Assembly: GCA_000378025.1 (NCBI GenBank)
Contig: KB899087.1
Span: 4,335,501 to 4,399,500 of the forward strand
DNA: 64,000 nucleotides
Reading direction: 5' to 3'
Origin: Xanthobacteraceae bacterium 501b
Lineage (GTDB): Bacteria > Pseudomonadota > Alphaproteobacteria > Rhizobiales > Xanthobacteraceae
Made by a program: the position numbers and the translations under genes. Position 1 is the first letter of the stretch. Each line of letters starts with the position of its first letter. The notes beneath the pieces are model-generated. The model was given only the letters and a program-made list of their open reading frames with translations. It made no database searches and had not been told where the DNA came from. Shown here in pieces: positions 32,222-41,419 of this stretch.

Positions 32222-32241
32222 CGGGGTGTTGAGACACCCCG
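32222..32241 (-). promoter_or_regulatory. Leader hairpin of the DEAD-box helicase gene
   Basis: CGGGGTGT-TGAG-ACACCCCG, a perfect 8-bp stem with a 4-nt loop, 45 nt upstream of the helicase ATG on the minus strand. It has no T-run, so it is more likely a leader structure than a terminator. Confidence 0.45.
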
Positions 32242-32434
32242 CGTGGCCTGGGACGTCGGCGATTTCAGGTGATGAAGGGCCGAAGACTGCCGCGGCTCAG
32301 AAGTGGAGGCGGAAATTCGATCAGGAAAAACCTGAACAAATCCGGCTCCCAGCCGAAGCGGACATCGAGCGACGCGGCCCCGATGCGGACGAAACGCCCA
32401 CATGCACCGCCTATGTGGCCTAAAAGGGTGGTGA

Positions 32435-32470
32435 TTTCAAGGCGTCATCGCTCAGGCTATAAGCTATAGC
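32435..32470 (+). promoter_or_regulatory. Possible promoter with palindrome abutting the methyltransferase start
   Basis: TTTCAA (32435-32440), 17 nt, TATAAG (32458-32463). The -10 is part of the palindrome GCTATA-AGC-TATAGC (32456-32470), which ends 1 nt before the ATG. If used, the mRNA would be nearly leaderless. Confidence 0.3.
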
Positions 32471-32471
32471 G

Positions 32472-33200
32472 ATGTATCCTGATGTTGTCGGCCTTCGCAG
32501 CTTCTATGCCCAGCCCATCGGCGTGGTGACGCGCCGCCTTGTCGGCCGCGCCATTCGCGCGCGTTCCGGCAATGTGCGCGGCCTGTCGCTGCTGGGCATC
32601 GGCTATGCCACGCCCTATCTCGGCATGTTCCGCGAGGAATGCGAGCGGGCGCTGGCCTTCATGCCGGGTGCGCAGGGGGTGACGCGCTGGCCTTCCGCCG
32701 CGCCGACGCTGGCCGCGCTGGTCGACGAGACCGAACTGCCGCTGCGCGACGGCATGATCGACCGCGTCATCGCCGTGCATCTACTGGAGATGACCCCCGA
32801 GGCCGGGGAAGTGCTGCGCGAGGTCTGGCGGGTGCTGGCGCCGGGCGGGCGGCTCATCTGCGTGGTGCCGAGCCGGCGCGGCATCTGGGCTCGCACCGAG
32901 AACAACCCGTTCGGCCATGGTAGGCCGTTTTCCCGCACCCAGATCACCGACCTGCTGCGGCAGGCGCTGTTCACGCCCGTCGGCTGGGATGAGGCGCTGT
33001 ACATGCCCCCGGTGCCGCGCAACTGGTTCCTGCGCTCGGCGGTGGCGTGGGAGCGGGTGGGGTCGACGCTCGCGCTGCCCTTCGCCGGGGTGCACATCGT
33101 CGAGGCGACCAAGCAGGTCTACAAGCCGGTGCCGACCAAGCGCCGCGCCCGGCTGCGGGTGTTCGAGCCGGTGCTGGCGCCGCAGCCCATGGGGGGGTGA
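32472..33200 (+). CDS. Class I SAM-dependent methyltransferase family protein
   Basis: 242-residue protein with a methyltransferase-11-like fold. SLLGIGYATPYL replaces the usual glycine-rich SAM loop, and LLEMTPEAGEVLREVWRVLAPGGRLICVVPSR is the post-motif region. The first motif is degenerate (GIGYAT, not GxGxG), so SAM binding is likely but not certain. In Hyphomicrobiales this protein is often found near gloB and metWX; metWX is indeed nearby, gloB is not. Substrate unknown. There is no clear ribosome site before ATG 32472. Confidence 0.75.
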   Translation: MYPDVVGLRSFYAQPIGVVTRRLVGRAIRARSGNVRGLSLLGIGYATPYLGMFREECERALAFMPGAQGVTRWPSAAPTLAALVDETELPLRDGMIDRVIAVHLLEMTPEAGEVLREVWRVLAPGGRLICVVPSRRGIWARTENNPFGHGRPFSRTQITDLLRQALFTPVGWDEALYMPPVPRNWFLRSAVAWERVGSTLALPFAGVHIVEATKQVYKPVPTKRRARLRVFEPVLAPQPMGG

Positions 33201-33201
33201 C

Positions 33202-34044
33202 GTGCTGGAACCGAAGATCCTGCGCAGTATTGCCCCCGGAATGGATGGTCAGGTTGTCGCTTCAATCGATGTTCGACTCGCGCGCATTTGCGAGGCGCAT
33301 GGCGTGCGGATTCCGCTCGCGATCGAAAGCGGAAGCCGCGCCTGGGGATTTCCCTCGCCGGACAGCGACTATGATTGCCGCTTCATCTTCGTCCGCCCGA
33401 GCCACGACTATCTCGCGCTGTTCCAGAAGCGGGATGTGATCGAAACGCCGATTGATCGCGTGTTCGACGTCGGGGGGTGGGACCTGAAGAAGGCGATAAC
33501 GCTGCTGCTGAAAGGCAATGCGGTCGTCGTCGAGTGGCTTACATCGCCGATCATCTATGCGGCGGACGAACATTTCCGCGCCGAGTTTTCCGCGCTGGCC
33601 GACCGGGTGCTCGACCGATCGCGGATCGCCCGGCACTATCTCCATCTGGGCGAGCGCATCCGGCGCAGCGATCTATCCGATCCCTCGGATGCGCCGCTGA
33701 AGACGTTGTTCTATGCGCTTCGCCCGGCCGTGATGCTCCGCTGGCTTCAGCTTCACCACGCACGGGCCTATGGGCCGATGCATTTTCCGACCCTGGTGCG
33801 CGAGGCTGAACTCCCCGCCACGCTCTGTTCCCTCATCGCCGATCTTCTCACTCGCAAGGCGCAAACGCGGGAACTCGGCCGGGGCGCGCTGCCCGGCCCT
33901 ATCAGCGCGTTCATGGACGCCGAGTTCGAGGCGGCCCGCCAATGGGCGTCGCCAAGGGAGCAAGGCCCCTCCGATGCGGCGCATCGGGACGCGGATGACT
34001 TCTTCCGGCGGATGGTTCGGGAATTCGGCGAAGGGCCCGGTTAG
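33202..34044 (+). CDS. RlaP/YcgL-like predicted nucleotidyltransferase
   Basis: 280-residue member of the DNA polymerase beta nucleotidyltransferase superfamily (COG3541 / RNA-ligase-associated type). The catalytic loop is ESGSRAWGFPSPDSDYDCRF, i.e. GS-x9-DxD, near residues 47-60. The rest (DLKKAITLLLKGNAVVVEWL, HYLHLGERIRR, LKTLFYALRPAVMLRWL) matches the family. The start is GTG 33202, 1 nt after the methyltransferase stop; ATG 33241 is an alternative. Its usual partner, an RNA ligase, is not present. It separates the methyltransferase gene from metWX and looks inserted. Confidence 0.8.
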   Translation: MLEPKILRSIAPGMDGQVVASIDVRLARICEAHGVRIPLAIESGSRAWGFPSPDSDYDCRFIFVRPSHDYLALFQKRDVIETPIDRVFDVGGWDLKKAITLLLKGNAVVVEWLTSPIIYAADEHFRAEFSALADRVLDRSRIARHYLHLGERIRRSDLSDPSDAPLKTLFYALRPAVMLRWLQLHHARAYGPMHFPTLVREAELPATLCSLIADLLTRKAQTRELGRGALPGPISAFMDAEFEAARQWASPREQGPSDAAHRDADDFFRRMVREFGEGPG

Positions 34045-34091
34045 GCGGGCCCGGTCGCGTGCTTTCGCCCTCTCCGCAGGTGCGCCCGGCC

Positions 34092-34742
34092 TCACCCCTT
34101 CCGCGAGAGCAGGAACACCGCCTGTTCGCCCAGCAGGTTCCACACCGCCCAGGGCAGGTTGAACCGCACGGGGTGCCCGTAGCCGTTCAGCGCTGCCGCG
34201 CGGTCGATCTGGGCGCCGACCTCCTCCACCAGCGCCACGAAGTCGCGAATGGTGCAGAAATGGATATTGGGCGTGTCGTGCCAGCTATAGGGCAGGTTTT
34301 CCGTGCTCGGCATCCGCCCGTTCAGCAGCAGGTCGAGCCGCATGCGCCAGAAGCCGAAATTGGGAAACGAGACGATGGCATGGGTCCCTACGCGCAGCAT
34401 CTGCTCCAGCACCCATTTTGGCCGGCGCGTCGCCTGAATGGTCTGCGAGAGGATCACATAATCGAAGGAATTGTCGGGGTAGTCGGCCAGATCGACATCG
34501 GCGTCGCCCTGGATGATCGGCAGGCCGCGTGCCACGCCGGCATTCACCCCCTCGCGCGACAATTCGATGCCGCGCGCGTCGCAGCCGCGCGTGGTGGCGA
34601 GCAGTTCCAGCAACTCGCCATCGCCTGAGCCGACATCGAGCACCCGCGAGCCGGGCCGCACCATCTCGGCGATGAGCAGCAGGTCGACGCGGGCGCCGGC
34701 GACACGGGCGGCTTCGCTCATGGTGAGGTCGCGCGGGGCCAT
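34092..34742 (-). CDS. metW: Methionine biosynthesis protein MetW
   Basis: 216-residue SAM-methyltransferase-fold protein that pairs with MetX in proteobacteria and is needed for homoserine acetylation in some species. Motifs are VLDVGSGDGELLELL, GIELSREGV, DYVILSQTIQAT and IVSFPNFGFWRMRLDLLLNGRMP. The start overlaps the metX stop by 1 nt (TAATG), so translation is coupled. Confidence 0.94.
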   Translation of the reverse strand: MAPRDLTMSEAARVAGARVDLLLIAEMVRPGSRVLDVGSGDGELLELLATTRGCDARGIELSREGVNAGVARGLPIIQGDADVDLADYPDNSFDYVILSQTIQATRRPKWVLEQMLRVGTHAIVSFPNFGFWRMRLDLLLNGRMPSTENLPYSWHDTPNIHFCTIRDFVALVEEVGAQIDRAAALNGYGHPVRFNLPWAVWNLLGEQAVFLLSRKG

Positions 34743-35929
34743 TACAGTGCCCCCACGGCGCGGGCGGCGGCATCGATGAAGCCGCGGGTGATGGCTGAGA
34801 ATTCCGGCTCGTCGAGCAGGAAGGAATCGTGGCCCTTGTCGCTCTCGATCTCGGCGAAGGACACCTGAGCCCCCGAGGCGTTCAGCGCGTGCACGATGGC
34901 CCGTGAATCCGCCGTGGTGAATAGCCAGTCGGAGGTGAAGGAGACGAGGCAGAACCGCGTCTTGCTGCCCTTGAAGGCATTGGCCAGCACGCCGCCATAA
35001 TCCGCCGCGAGGTCGAAATAATCCATTGCGCGGGTGACGTAGAGATAGGAATTGGCGTCGAAACGGTCGACGAAGGCCTCCCCCTGATGGCGCAGATAGG
35101 ATTCCACCTGGAAATCCGCGTCAAAGGAGAAGGTGTGCCCGTCGCGATCCTGCAGCCGCCGGCCGAATTTCCGATGCAGCGAGGAATCCGACATGTAGGT
35201 GATGTGCGCGGCCATGCGGGCGACGGAGAGGCCGCGCCGCGGGCTGGTGCCCTCCTGCAGATAGCGCCCGCCGCGCCATTCCGGATCGGCCATGACAGCC
35301 TGCCGGCCGACCTCGTGGAAGGCGATGTTCTGCGCCGAATGGCGCGCGGCCGTGGCAATGGGCATGGCAGCGAAGACGCGCTCGGGATAGCTCGCCGCCC
35401 ATTGCAGAACCTGCATGCCGCCCATGGAGCCGCCGACCACGGCGAGCAGTTTCTCGATGCCGAGATGGTCGATGAGCATGGCCTGCGCCCGCACCATGTC
35501 GCGGATGGTCACGACAGGCAGGTCGAGGCCATAGGGCTGGCCGGTGGCGGGATTGGTCGAGGAGGGACCCGTCGTTCCCAGGCAGCCGCCCAGCACATTC
35601 GAGGCGATGACGAAGAAGCGCTCGGTGTCGATCGGCTTGCCTGGGCCGACCAGCGTCTCCCACCAGCCCGGCTTGCCGGTGACGGGGTGGACATTGGCCG
35701 CGTGCTGATCGCCGGACAAAGCGTGACAGAGCAGAATGGCGTTGGAGCGGGCCGCGTTCAGCGTGCCATAGGTCTGGTAGGCGATCTGGAACGGGGTCAG
35801 CACGCCGCCGGCATCGAGCTGGAGCGGCGTGTCGGCGCCGAAGCGCACCACCGCGGAATGCGGGTGGTCCGCTTCGCCGCGGGCCGCCTCATAGGCCGGA
35901 AGATCGCGCAGGGCCGTGCTATCGGACAT
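34742..35929 (-). CDS. metX: Homoserine O-acetyltransferase
   Basis: Alpha/beta-hydrolase-fold enzyme that activates homoserine for methionine synthesis. It is 395 residues from ATG 35929; ATG 35941 would add four residues. Motifs are [25 protein letters not shown], the nucleophile Ser in [14 protein letters not shown] and the catalytic His in [12 protein letters not shown]. The frame stays open to 36379 across the divergent promoter, which is not coding on this strand. Some enzymes of this family use succinyl-CoA; the acyl donor cannot be fixed by eye. Confidence 0.94.
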   Translation of the reverse strand: MSDSTALRDLPAYEAARGEADHPHSAVVRFGADTPLQLDAGGVLTPFQIAYQTYGTLNAARSNAILLCHALSGDQHAANVHPVTGKPGWWETLVGPGKPIDTERFFVIASNVLGGCLGTTGPSSTNPATGQPYGLDLPVVTIRDMVRAQAMLIDHLGIEKLLAVVGGSMGGMQVLQWAASYPERVFAAMPIATAARHSAQNIAFHEVGRQAVMADPEWRGGRYLQEGTSPRRGLSVARMAAHITYMSDSSLHRKFGRRLQDRDGHTFSFDADFQVESYLRHQGEAFVDRFDANSYLYVTRAMDYFDLAADYGGVLANAFKGSKTRFCLVSFTSDWLFTTADSRAIVHALNASGAQVSFAEIESDKGHDSFLLDEPEFSAITRGFIDAAARAVGAL

Positions 35930-35939
35930 GGGAACCGTC

Positions 35940-36001
35940 ATACCGGACGAAGAGTTCGTTATACCGGACGATCGGATGATCCCACAGTCGCCACTTGTCA
36001 A
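35940..36001 (-). promoter_or_regulatory. metX promoter region with phased direct repeats
   Basis: On the minus strand TTGACA (36001-35996) is a consensus -35; the -10 is unclear. Between it and metX lie two exact ATACCGGACGA copies (plus strand 35940-35950 and 35961-35971), 21 bp apart, i.e. two helical turns. They overlap a 13-bp dyad ACGAA-GAG-TTCGT (35947-35959). This looks like an operator for a dimeric regulator. The conserved SAM-II riboswitch pattern often found before metX/metA was not seen. Confidence 0.45.
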
Positions 36002-36062
36002 TAGAGCCGGCCCCCCGATTTTCTTTTGCGCGCGACGCGCGCGAGAGGTACGACATCGCGCG

Positions 36063-36965
36063 ATGGACATGAAAGCCGATAGGCCCGAAGGGCCGCAAGC
36101 CGCCCTTTCGCCGGTCTGTGCGCCTGCAGCGCCGGACCTCGGGACCCTGCGCGCGGAGATCGACCGCATCGACGCCGCGATGCACGCGCTTTTGATCGAG
36201 CGCAGCCAGATTATCGACCGGCTGGTGGCGGTGAAGCGGGCGCAGGGGACGGAAAGCGGCTCGGCCTTCCGGCCGGCGCGCGAGGCCTCGATGATGCGCC
36301 AGATCGTCGACCGGCACCGTGGCATCCTCCCGCTCGACACCGTCGAGGGAATATGGCGGGTCATCATCTCCACCTTCACCTATGTGCAGGCGCCCTATGC
36401 GGTGCATGCCGACCTTGCCTCGGGCGAGGCGGCGATGCGCGATGCCTCGCGCTTCCATTTCGGCTTCACCGTGCCGTTCATCGGCCATATGGGCGCGGCG
36501 GGCGTGGTGGCGGCGGTGGCGCGCTCGCGTGGCGATCTAGGCCTGGTGCCGGCCTTCGCCTCGCCCTCCGCCGGGGCGTGGTGGACGGCGCTGGAGGGCG
36601 CCCACGCGCCCAAGATCATCGCCCGACTTCCCTTCGTCGAGCGCGCCGACCACCCTGCCGGCCTACCGGTGTTCTGCATCGCCCATCCGGTGACGGACGG
36701 GGCGGTGACGGAAGTCGAGACCTGGAGCCTGCATGTTTCGGGGTGGAACGCGCAGGCGGCCCGCGCACTGGCGCCACTCGCCGACGTGATCGCCGTGCCC
36801 GATCGCGGCCTTGACGGGGCGGCCCTGCTGGCCTCGATCCCGGTCGGCGGCGCGGCCAGTCTCGACACCGTGCTGGCGGCGCTGCGCGAAGGCGGCGCCT
36901 CGGTGCGTGCGGCGGCTCTCGTCGGCAGCCATGCGAGCCGCTATACCCACTCGCCGCAGGGCTGA
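36063..36965 (+). CDS. Chorismate mutase (AroQ) domain fused to a C-terminal domain
   Basis: 300-residue protein. Residues about 25-110 are an AroQ chorismate mutase helix bundle ([34 protein letters not shown]...[19 protein letters not shown]). The remaining 180 or so residues are of uncertain fold; segments such as [19 protein letters not shown] loosely recall prephenate dehydratase. It would supply prephenate to TyrC and HisC encoded downstream. ATG 36063 is chosen because similarity begins after it; the nearest GAGAGG is 15 nt upstream, so the start is unsure. Confidence 0.8.
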   Translation: MDMKADRPEGPQAALSPVCAPAAPDLGTLRAEIDRIDAAMHALLIERSQIIDRLVAVKRAQGTESGSAFRPAREASMMRQIVDRHRGILPLDTVEGIWRVIISTFTYVQAPYAVHADLASGEAAMRDASRFHFGFTVPFIGHMGAAGVVAAVARSRGDLGLVPAFASPSAGAWWTALEGAHAPKIIARLPFVERADHPAGLPVFCIAHPVTDGAVTEVETWSLHVSGWNAQAARALAPLADVIAVPDRGLDGAALLASIPVGGAASLDTVLAALREGGASVRAAALVGSHASRYTHSPQG

Positions 36966-37043
36966 TCGGCCCTTCCGGATTCCGCCCTGCCTTCCGTCTC
37001 CTGCCATCCACATCTGAGAACCGCCGCCCTTCGGAGCCCCGTC

Positions 37044-38174
37044 ATGTCGTCCCCCGCCAGCCGTCCCACCCGTCCTGTCCCGCGCGCCAGCGTTCTGGCG
37101 ATCGAGGCCTATGTGCCGGGCAAGTCGCACGGCGGTCCGGGCGTGAAGGTGCATAAGCTGTCGGCGAACGAGAATCCGCTCGGTCCCAGCCCGAAGGCAG
37201 TTGCCGCTTTCCAGTCGGCCACCGCGCTGGAGCTGTATCCCGACGGCTCGTCGACCAAGCTGCGCGAGGCCATCGGCGCCGCCTATGGGCTCGACCCGGC
37301 CCGCATCGTCTGCGGCACCGGCTCGGATGAACTGCTGATGCTGACCGCCGCCGCCTTTGCCGGTCCCGGTGACGAGGTGCTGTTTTCCCAGCATGGCTTC
37401 CTCGTCTACCGCATCGCCACGCTGGCGGCGGGCGCGACCCCCGTGGTGGCGCCGGAGAAGGACTATCGTTCCGATGTCGACGCGCTGCTGGCGGCGGTGA
37501 CGGACAAGACGCGCGTGGTCTTCCTCGCCAACCCGAACAACCCGACCGGCACCTATATTCCCTTCGACGAGGTGAAGCGGCTGCAGCGTGGCCTGCCGCC
37601 GCATGTGCTGCTCGCGCTCGATGCTGCCTATGCTGAATATGTCCGCCGCAACGACTATGAGTCCGGCATCGAGCTGGTTGCGACCTCGCCGAATGTGGTG
37701 ATGCTGCGTACCTTCTCGAAGATCCACGGCCTCGCCGCGCTGCGGGTCGGCTGGCTCTATGGGCCGGCCGAGGTGGTGGACGCGGTGAACCGGATTCGCG
37801 GGGCGTTCAACGTCTCGGCGCCGGGCCTGGCCGCCGCCGTGGCGGCGATCGAGGACACCGGCCATGTTGAGCGCGCCATCGCCCATAATGAGCACTGGCT
37901 GCCCTGGCTGGCACAGGAACTGACCACGCTCGGCCTCACCGTGACGCCGAGCGTGACCAATTTCCTGCTGGTGCATTTCCCCGAGACGCCCGGCCGCACG
38001 GCGAAGGAGGCCGACGCCTTCCTCGCCCACCGCGGGCTGATCCTGCGGCGGGTGGATTCCTACGGCCTGCCGGGCGCGCTGCGCGTCACCATCGGTACCG
38101 AGGAGGCCAACCGCCTGCTGGTGGCGGCGCTGACGGCGTTCATGGGCGGGAAGGAGACGGGCGATGGTGCTTGA
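37044..38174 (+). CDS. hisC: Histidinol-phosphate aminotransferase (HisC), also likely acting in aromatic amino acid synthesis
   Basis: PLP-dependent class I/II aminotransferase of 376 residues. The PLP lysine is Lys226 in [15 protein letters not shown]; other motifs are [33 protein letters not shown] and LDAAYAEYV. HisC-like enzymes also transaminate phenylpyruvate or prephenate; its place between chorismate mutase and tyrC supports this second role. It overlaps tyrC by 11 nt. Confidence 0.93.
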   Translation: MSSPASRPTRPVPRASVLAIEAYVPGKSHGGPGVKVHKLSANENPLGPSPKAVAAFQSATALELYPDGSSTKLREAIGAAYGLDPARIVCGTGSDELLMLTAAAFAGPGDEVLFSQHGFLVYRIATLAAGATPVVAPEKDYRSDVDALLAAVTDKTRVVFLANPNNPTGTYIPFDEVKRLQRGLPPHVLLALDAAYAEYVRRNDYESGIELVATSPNVVMLRTFSKIHGLAALRVGWLYGPAEVVDAVNRIRGAFNVSAPGLAAAVAAIEDTGHVERAIAHNEHWLPWLAQELTTLGLTVTPSVTNFLLVHFPETPGRTAKEADAFLAHRGLILRRVDSYGLPGALRVTIGTEEANRLLVAALTAFMGGKETGDGA

Positions 38175-39099
38175 TCCGCCCCTCGCTCATCCGCTCATCG
38201 GCCGGCTTACCGTCATTGGCATCGGGCTCATCGGCTCGTCGATCCTGCGCGCGGTTAAGGCGCGCGGACTGGCCGGCACGCTGGTCGCCTATGACGGCGC
38301 CGAGGCGGTTCGCGCGCGCGCCGAGGCGCTTGATATCGCCGATCTCGTCGCGATGACGCCAGCGCAGGCGGTCGAAGGCGCCGACATCATCATCCTCTGC
38401 GTGCCGGTCGGCGCCATGGGCGCCGTGGCGGAAGCCATCGCCCCGCATGTGAAGGCGGGCGCCATTGTCTCCGATGTCGGCTCGGTGAAGGGGGCGGTGG
38501 TAAGCGCGCTGCGCGCCCATCTGCCGGAGAGCGTCCACATCGTGCCGGGCCATCCGGTGGCGGGCACGGAGTATTCCGGGCCGGATGCGGGCTTCGCCAC
38601 GCTGTTCAAAAACCGCTGGTCGATCCTCACCCCGCCCGAGGGCACCGATCCGGCGGCGGTTGCGGCGCTTTCCGGCCTGTGGAGCGCCATGGGCGCCAAT
38701 GTTGAGACCATGACGCCCGAGCACCACGATCTGGTGCTGGCGATCACCTCGCACGTCCCCCACCTCATCGCCTACAACATCGTCGGCACGGCGGCGGATC
38801 TGGAGGCGGTGACACAGTCCGAGGTGATCAAATATTCCGCCGGCGGCTTTCGCGACTTCACCCGCATCGCCGCTTCCGACCCGACCATGTGGCGCGACGT
38901 GTTCCTCAACAATCGCGAGGCGGTGATCGAGGTGCTGGGGCGCTTCACCGAGGACCTGATCGCGCTGCAGCGGGCGATCCGCTGGGCGGAGGGCGACAAG
39001 CTGTTCGACCTGTTCACCCGCACCCGCGCCATCCGCCGCTCGATCATCGAGATCGGCCAGGAGACGGCGGCGCCGGACTTTGGCCGCTCGCACGACTGA
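38164..39099 (+). CDS. tyrC: Prephenate/arogenate dehydrogenase (TyrA/TyrC family)
   Basis: NAD(P)-dependent oxidative decarboxylase in tyrosine synthesis, 311 residues. The Rossmann motif is [15 protein letters not shown] at about residues 17-31. SDVGSVKG and [17 protein letters not shown] (His in the catalytic motif) are typical, as are [15 protein letters not shown] and [15 protein letters not shown]. It overlaps hisC by 11 nt and completes the chorismate mutase-hisC-tyrC set. Whether prephenate or arogenate is the substrate is not decided. Confidence 0.93.
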   Translation: MVLDPPLAHPLIGRLTVIGIGLIGSSILRAVKARGLAGTLVAYDGAEAVRARAEALDIADLVAMTPAQAVEGADIIILCVPVGAMGAVAEAIAPHVKAGAIVSDVGSVKGAVVSALRAHLPESVHIVPGHPVAGTEYSGPDAGFATLFKNRWSILTPPEGTDPAAVAALSGLWSAMGANVETMTPEHHDLVLAITSHVPHLIAYNIVGTAADLEAVTQSEVIKYSAGGFRDFTRIAASDPTMWRDVFLNNREAVIEVLGRFTEDLIALQRAIRWAEGDKLFDLFTRTRAIRRSIIEIGQETAAPDFGRSHD

Positions 39100-39128
39100 G
39101 GCGCGAGGGGCCTTCAGGGACGCTGCGG

Positions 39129-39647
39129 ATGGATCGGCTGGCGAACGATGAACTCATGATGGCCGAGGCACTGGCGGAGGCGGCCGGGGCCCTGGAAGCG
39201 GGCGTGTTCCCTGTCGGCGCCGTGCTGGCGCAGGGAACGCAGGTTCTCGGCCGCGCGCGCAAGACGATGGCGTCCAATCATCTCAACCATGCGGAGATGA
39301 ACCTGTTCCATCAGGTGTTCATAGGCGACTATCGTTTCGCCCGCGCGGACGGCCTCACCCTCTACACCACGCTGGAGCCCTGCGTGATGTGCTTCGGCAC
39401 GCTGCTGCACCTGCCGATCACGCGGCTGGTTTTCGCGATGGAGGACGCCTATGGCGGCTGCGCCTCGGTGATCCTCACAGGCGCGCCGCCGCGCCACCAG
39501 CACCGGCCGGTGGAAATTGCCGCAGGCGTTCGCCGCAGCGAGGCGCGGGCGCTGTTCGCGGCTTTCCTCGACACGACGTCGGAGTCGTTCTGGCGGGAGG
39601 GCGGCGCCTCGCCTTTCCAGGCGACGGTGCGGGGCGAGCCGGGCTGA
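39129..39647 (+). CDS. Cytidine/nucleoside deaminase family protein
   Basis: 172-residue zinc deaminase. The zinc site is NHAEMNLFHQ (His and catalytic Glu) with TLEPCVMCFGTLL (two Cys), and VGAVLAQG precedes. This layout resembles guanine/tRNA-adenosine deaminases, but the second motif PCVMCFGTLLHLPI and the missing TadA tRNA-binding tail make a free-base or nucleoside substrate more likely. ATG 39129, preceded by AGGGAC, is preferred to the long upstream frame inside tyrC. It is 29 nt after tyrC and may be co-transcribed. Confidence 0.82.
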   Translation: MDRLANDELMMAEALAEAAGALEAGVFPVGAVLAQGTQVLGRARKTMASNHLNHAEMNLFHQVFIGDYRFARADGLTLYTTLEPCVMCFGTLLHLPITRLVFAMEDAYGGCASVILTGAPPRHQHRPVEIAAGVRRSEARALFAAFLDTTSESFWREGGASPFQATVRGEPG

Positions 39648-39654
39648 CCGTCAG

Positions 39655-39800
39655 CCGTCATCCCGGCCGCAGCGGACCTTCGGCCGTCCGGGACGACGAC
39701 CGGACGTGACGGCCGTCATGGCCGGGCTTGTCCCGGCCATCTACGTCTGCGGGGCGTCGGCAAAGGCGTGGATCCCCGGGCCAGGCCCGGGGATGACGCC
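39655..39800. repeat. Tandem intergenic palindromes
   Basis: Two units. The first is CGTCATCCCGGCCGC...CGTCCGGGACGACG (39656-39700). The second is GTCATGGCCGGGCTTGTCCCGGCC followed by a spacer and GGATCCCCGGGCCAGGCCCGGGGATGACG (39716-39799). The second is the intergenic parent type of the two copies inside larC. It fills the gap between the convergent deaminase and mmsA genes, so it may serve as a terminator for both. Confidence 0.8.
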
Positions 39801-39811
39801 GTCTTTTATCT

Positions 39812-41302
39812 TCAGCCGCTGGTGGGCATGACGAACTGGGCGCCCTCGCGGATGCCGGTTGGCCAGCGGGCGGTGGTGGTCTTCATCTTGGTGTAGAAGC
39901 CCACGCCCTCCATGCCATAGACGTTGCGGTCGCCGAACACCGAGCGCTTCCAGCCGCCGAACGAGTGGAACGCCACCGGTACCGGGATCGGCACGTTGAT
40001 GCCGATCATGCCGGCCTTGGCGTCGCGGTCGAAGGCGCGGGCGGCATCGCCGTCGCGGGTGAAGATGGCGGCGCCATTGCCATATTCGTGCTCGTTGACC
40101 AGCTTGAGCGCGTCATCATAGCGGTCGACGCGCACCACGGAGAGCACCGGGCCGAAGATCTCTTCCTTGTAGATCTTCATATCGGGCGTAACCTTGTCGA
40201 ACAGGCAGCCGCCGATGAAATAGCCGTTCTCATAGCCCTGCAGCTTGAGGCCGCGCCCATCGACCACCAGCTCGGCGCCGGCGGCGACGCCGGCATCGAC
40301 ATAGCCGGAGACCTTGGCGAGGTGCTCCTTGGTGACGAGCGGACCCATCTCGCTGTCGCGGTCGAGGCCGGGGCCCACTTTCAGCGCGCGCACCTTCGGT
40401 ACCAGCTTCTCCATCAGCGCGTCGCCGACGCCGCCGACCGCCACCGCGACCGAGACCGCCATGCAGCGCTCGCCGGCCGAGCCGTAGCCGGCGCCCATCA
40501 GCGCGTCGACGGTCTTGTCGAGATCGGCGTCGGGCATGACAACGAGGTGGTTCTTGGCGCCGCACAGTGCCTGCGCCCGCTTACCGTGGGCGGCGGCGGT
40601 CTTGTAGACATATTCGCCGATGGCGGTGGAGCCGACGAAGCTGACCGCCGCGACGTCGGGATGGGTGAGGAGGGCGTCAACCGCCTCCTTGTCGCCCTGC
40701 ACGACGTTGAACACGCCGGCCGGCAGGCCGGCTTCCGTCAGCAACTCCGCCAGCATCAACGAGGGGGTCGGGTCCTTCTCGGAGGGCTTCAGCACGAAGG
40801 CGTTGCCGCAGGCCAGTGCTACCGGGAACATCCACATCGGCACCATGACGGGGAAGTTGAACGGCGTGATGCCGGCGACCACGCCCACCGGGTGACGGGC
40901 GGAGAACACGTCGACGCCGCGCGCCACCTGCTCGGTGAAGTCGCCGCGCAGCAGATGCGGGATGCCGCAGGCGAACTCGACCACCTCGATGCCGCGGGTG
41001 ACTTCGCCCTTGGCGTCCTCGAAGGTCTTGCCGTGCTCACGGGTGATGGCTTCCGCCAGCGCGTCGATGTCGCGCTCCAGCAGCGCCTTGAACTTGAACA
41101 TGATGCGCGCGCGCGACAGCGCCGGCATGTCGGCCCAGGCGGGAAACGCCTTGGTGGCGGCGGCGACCGCCTCGCCCACCGTGGCCGTGGTGGCGAGCAG
41201 CGTCTCGCCGGTCTGCGCGCCTGTGGAGGGATCGAACACCGGGGACGTGCGTCCCGCCGTGGTCACCACCTTGCCGCCGATGTAATGCCCGATGACCGCC
41301 AT
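39812..41302 (-). CDS. mmsA: Methylmalonate-semialdehyde dehydrogenase (CoA-acylating)
   Basis: Aldehyde dehydrogenase of 496 residues that converts methylmalonate (or malonate) semialdehyde to propionyl-CoA (acetyl-CoA) in valine and inositol breakdown. Motifs are ITPFNFPVMVPMWMFP, FVLKPSEKDPTPS, FVGSTAIGEYVY, the catalytic Cys in GSAGERCMAVSVAV and EEIFGPVLSVVR. The Arg before the last segment and the ERCMA context fit MmsA instead of generic dehydrogenases. It is divergent from a lysR gene that probably controls it. Confidence 0.93.
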   Translation of the reverse strand: MAVIGHYIGGKVVTTAGRTSPVFDPSTGAQTGETLLATTATVGEAVAAATKAFPAWADMPALSRARIMFKFKALLERDIDALAEAITREHGKTFEDAKGEVTRGIEVVEFACGIPHLLRGDFTEQVARGVDVFSARHPVGVVAGITPFNFPVMVPMWMFPVALACGNAFVLKPSEKDPTPSLMLAELLTEAGLPAGVFNVVQGDKEAVDALLTHPDVAAVSFVGSTAIGEYVYKTAAAHGKRAQALCGAKNHLVVMPDADLDKTVDALMGAGYGSAGERCMAVSVAVAVGGVGDALMEKLVPKVRALKVGPGLDRDSEMGPLVTKEHLAKVSGYVDAGVAAGAELVVDGRGLKLQGYENGYFIGGCLFDKVTPDMKIYKEEIFGPVLSVVRVDRYDDALKLVNEHEYGNGAAIFTRDGDAARAFDRDAKAGMIGINVPIPVPVAFHSFGGWKRSVFGDRNVYGMEGVGFYTKMKTTTARWPTGIREGAQFVMPTSG

Positions 41303-41350
41303 GGCGATCTCTCCCTCTGGTTTTCCTGCCTGCGGTTGTGCTTGTCGAAA

Positions 41351-41367
41351 GTCGTCACTTCAACGAC
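41351..41367. promoter_or_regulatory. Candidate LysR operator between mmsA and lysR
   Basis: GTCGT-N7-ACGAC dyad in the 117-nt divergent gap. A second dyad TGTGC-N6-GCACA lies at 41385-41400, nearer the lysR start. The sizes fit LysR-type recognition and activation sites. Confidence 0.4.
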
Positions 41368-41419
41368 GATGTTTTCGCATCCGTTGTGCGGCTGCGCACA
41401 TTGCGCTAGGCAGGGTGCC

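Noticed and set aside
35930-36062. SAM-II riboswitch upstream of metX
   Set aside because: The conserved pseudoknot sequence pattern was not found; direct repeats and a dyad are present instead.
35916-36062. N-terminal extension of the chorismate mutase to ATG 35916
   Set aside because: It would overlap the metX start and the divergent promoter; the residues show no family similarity.
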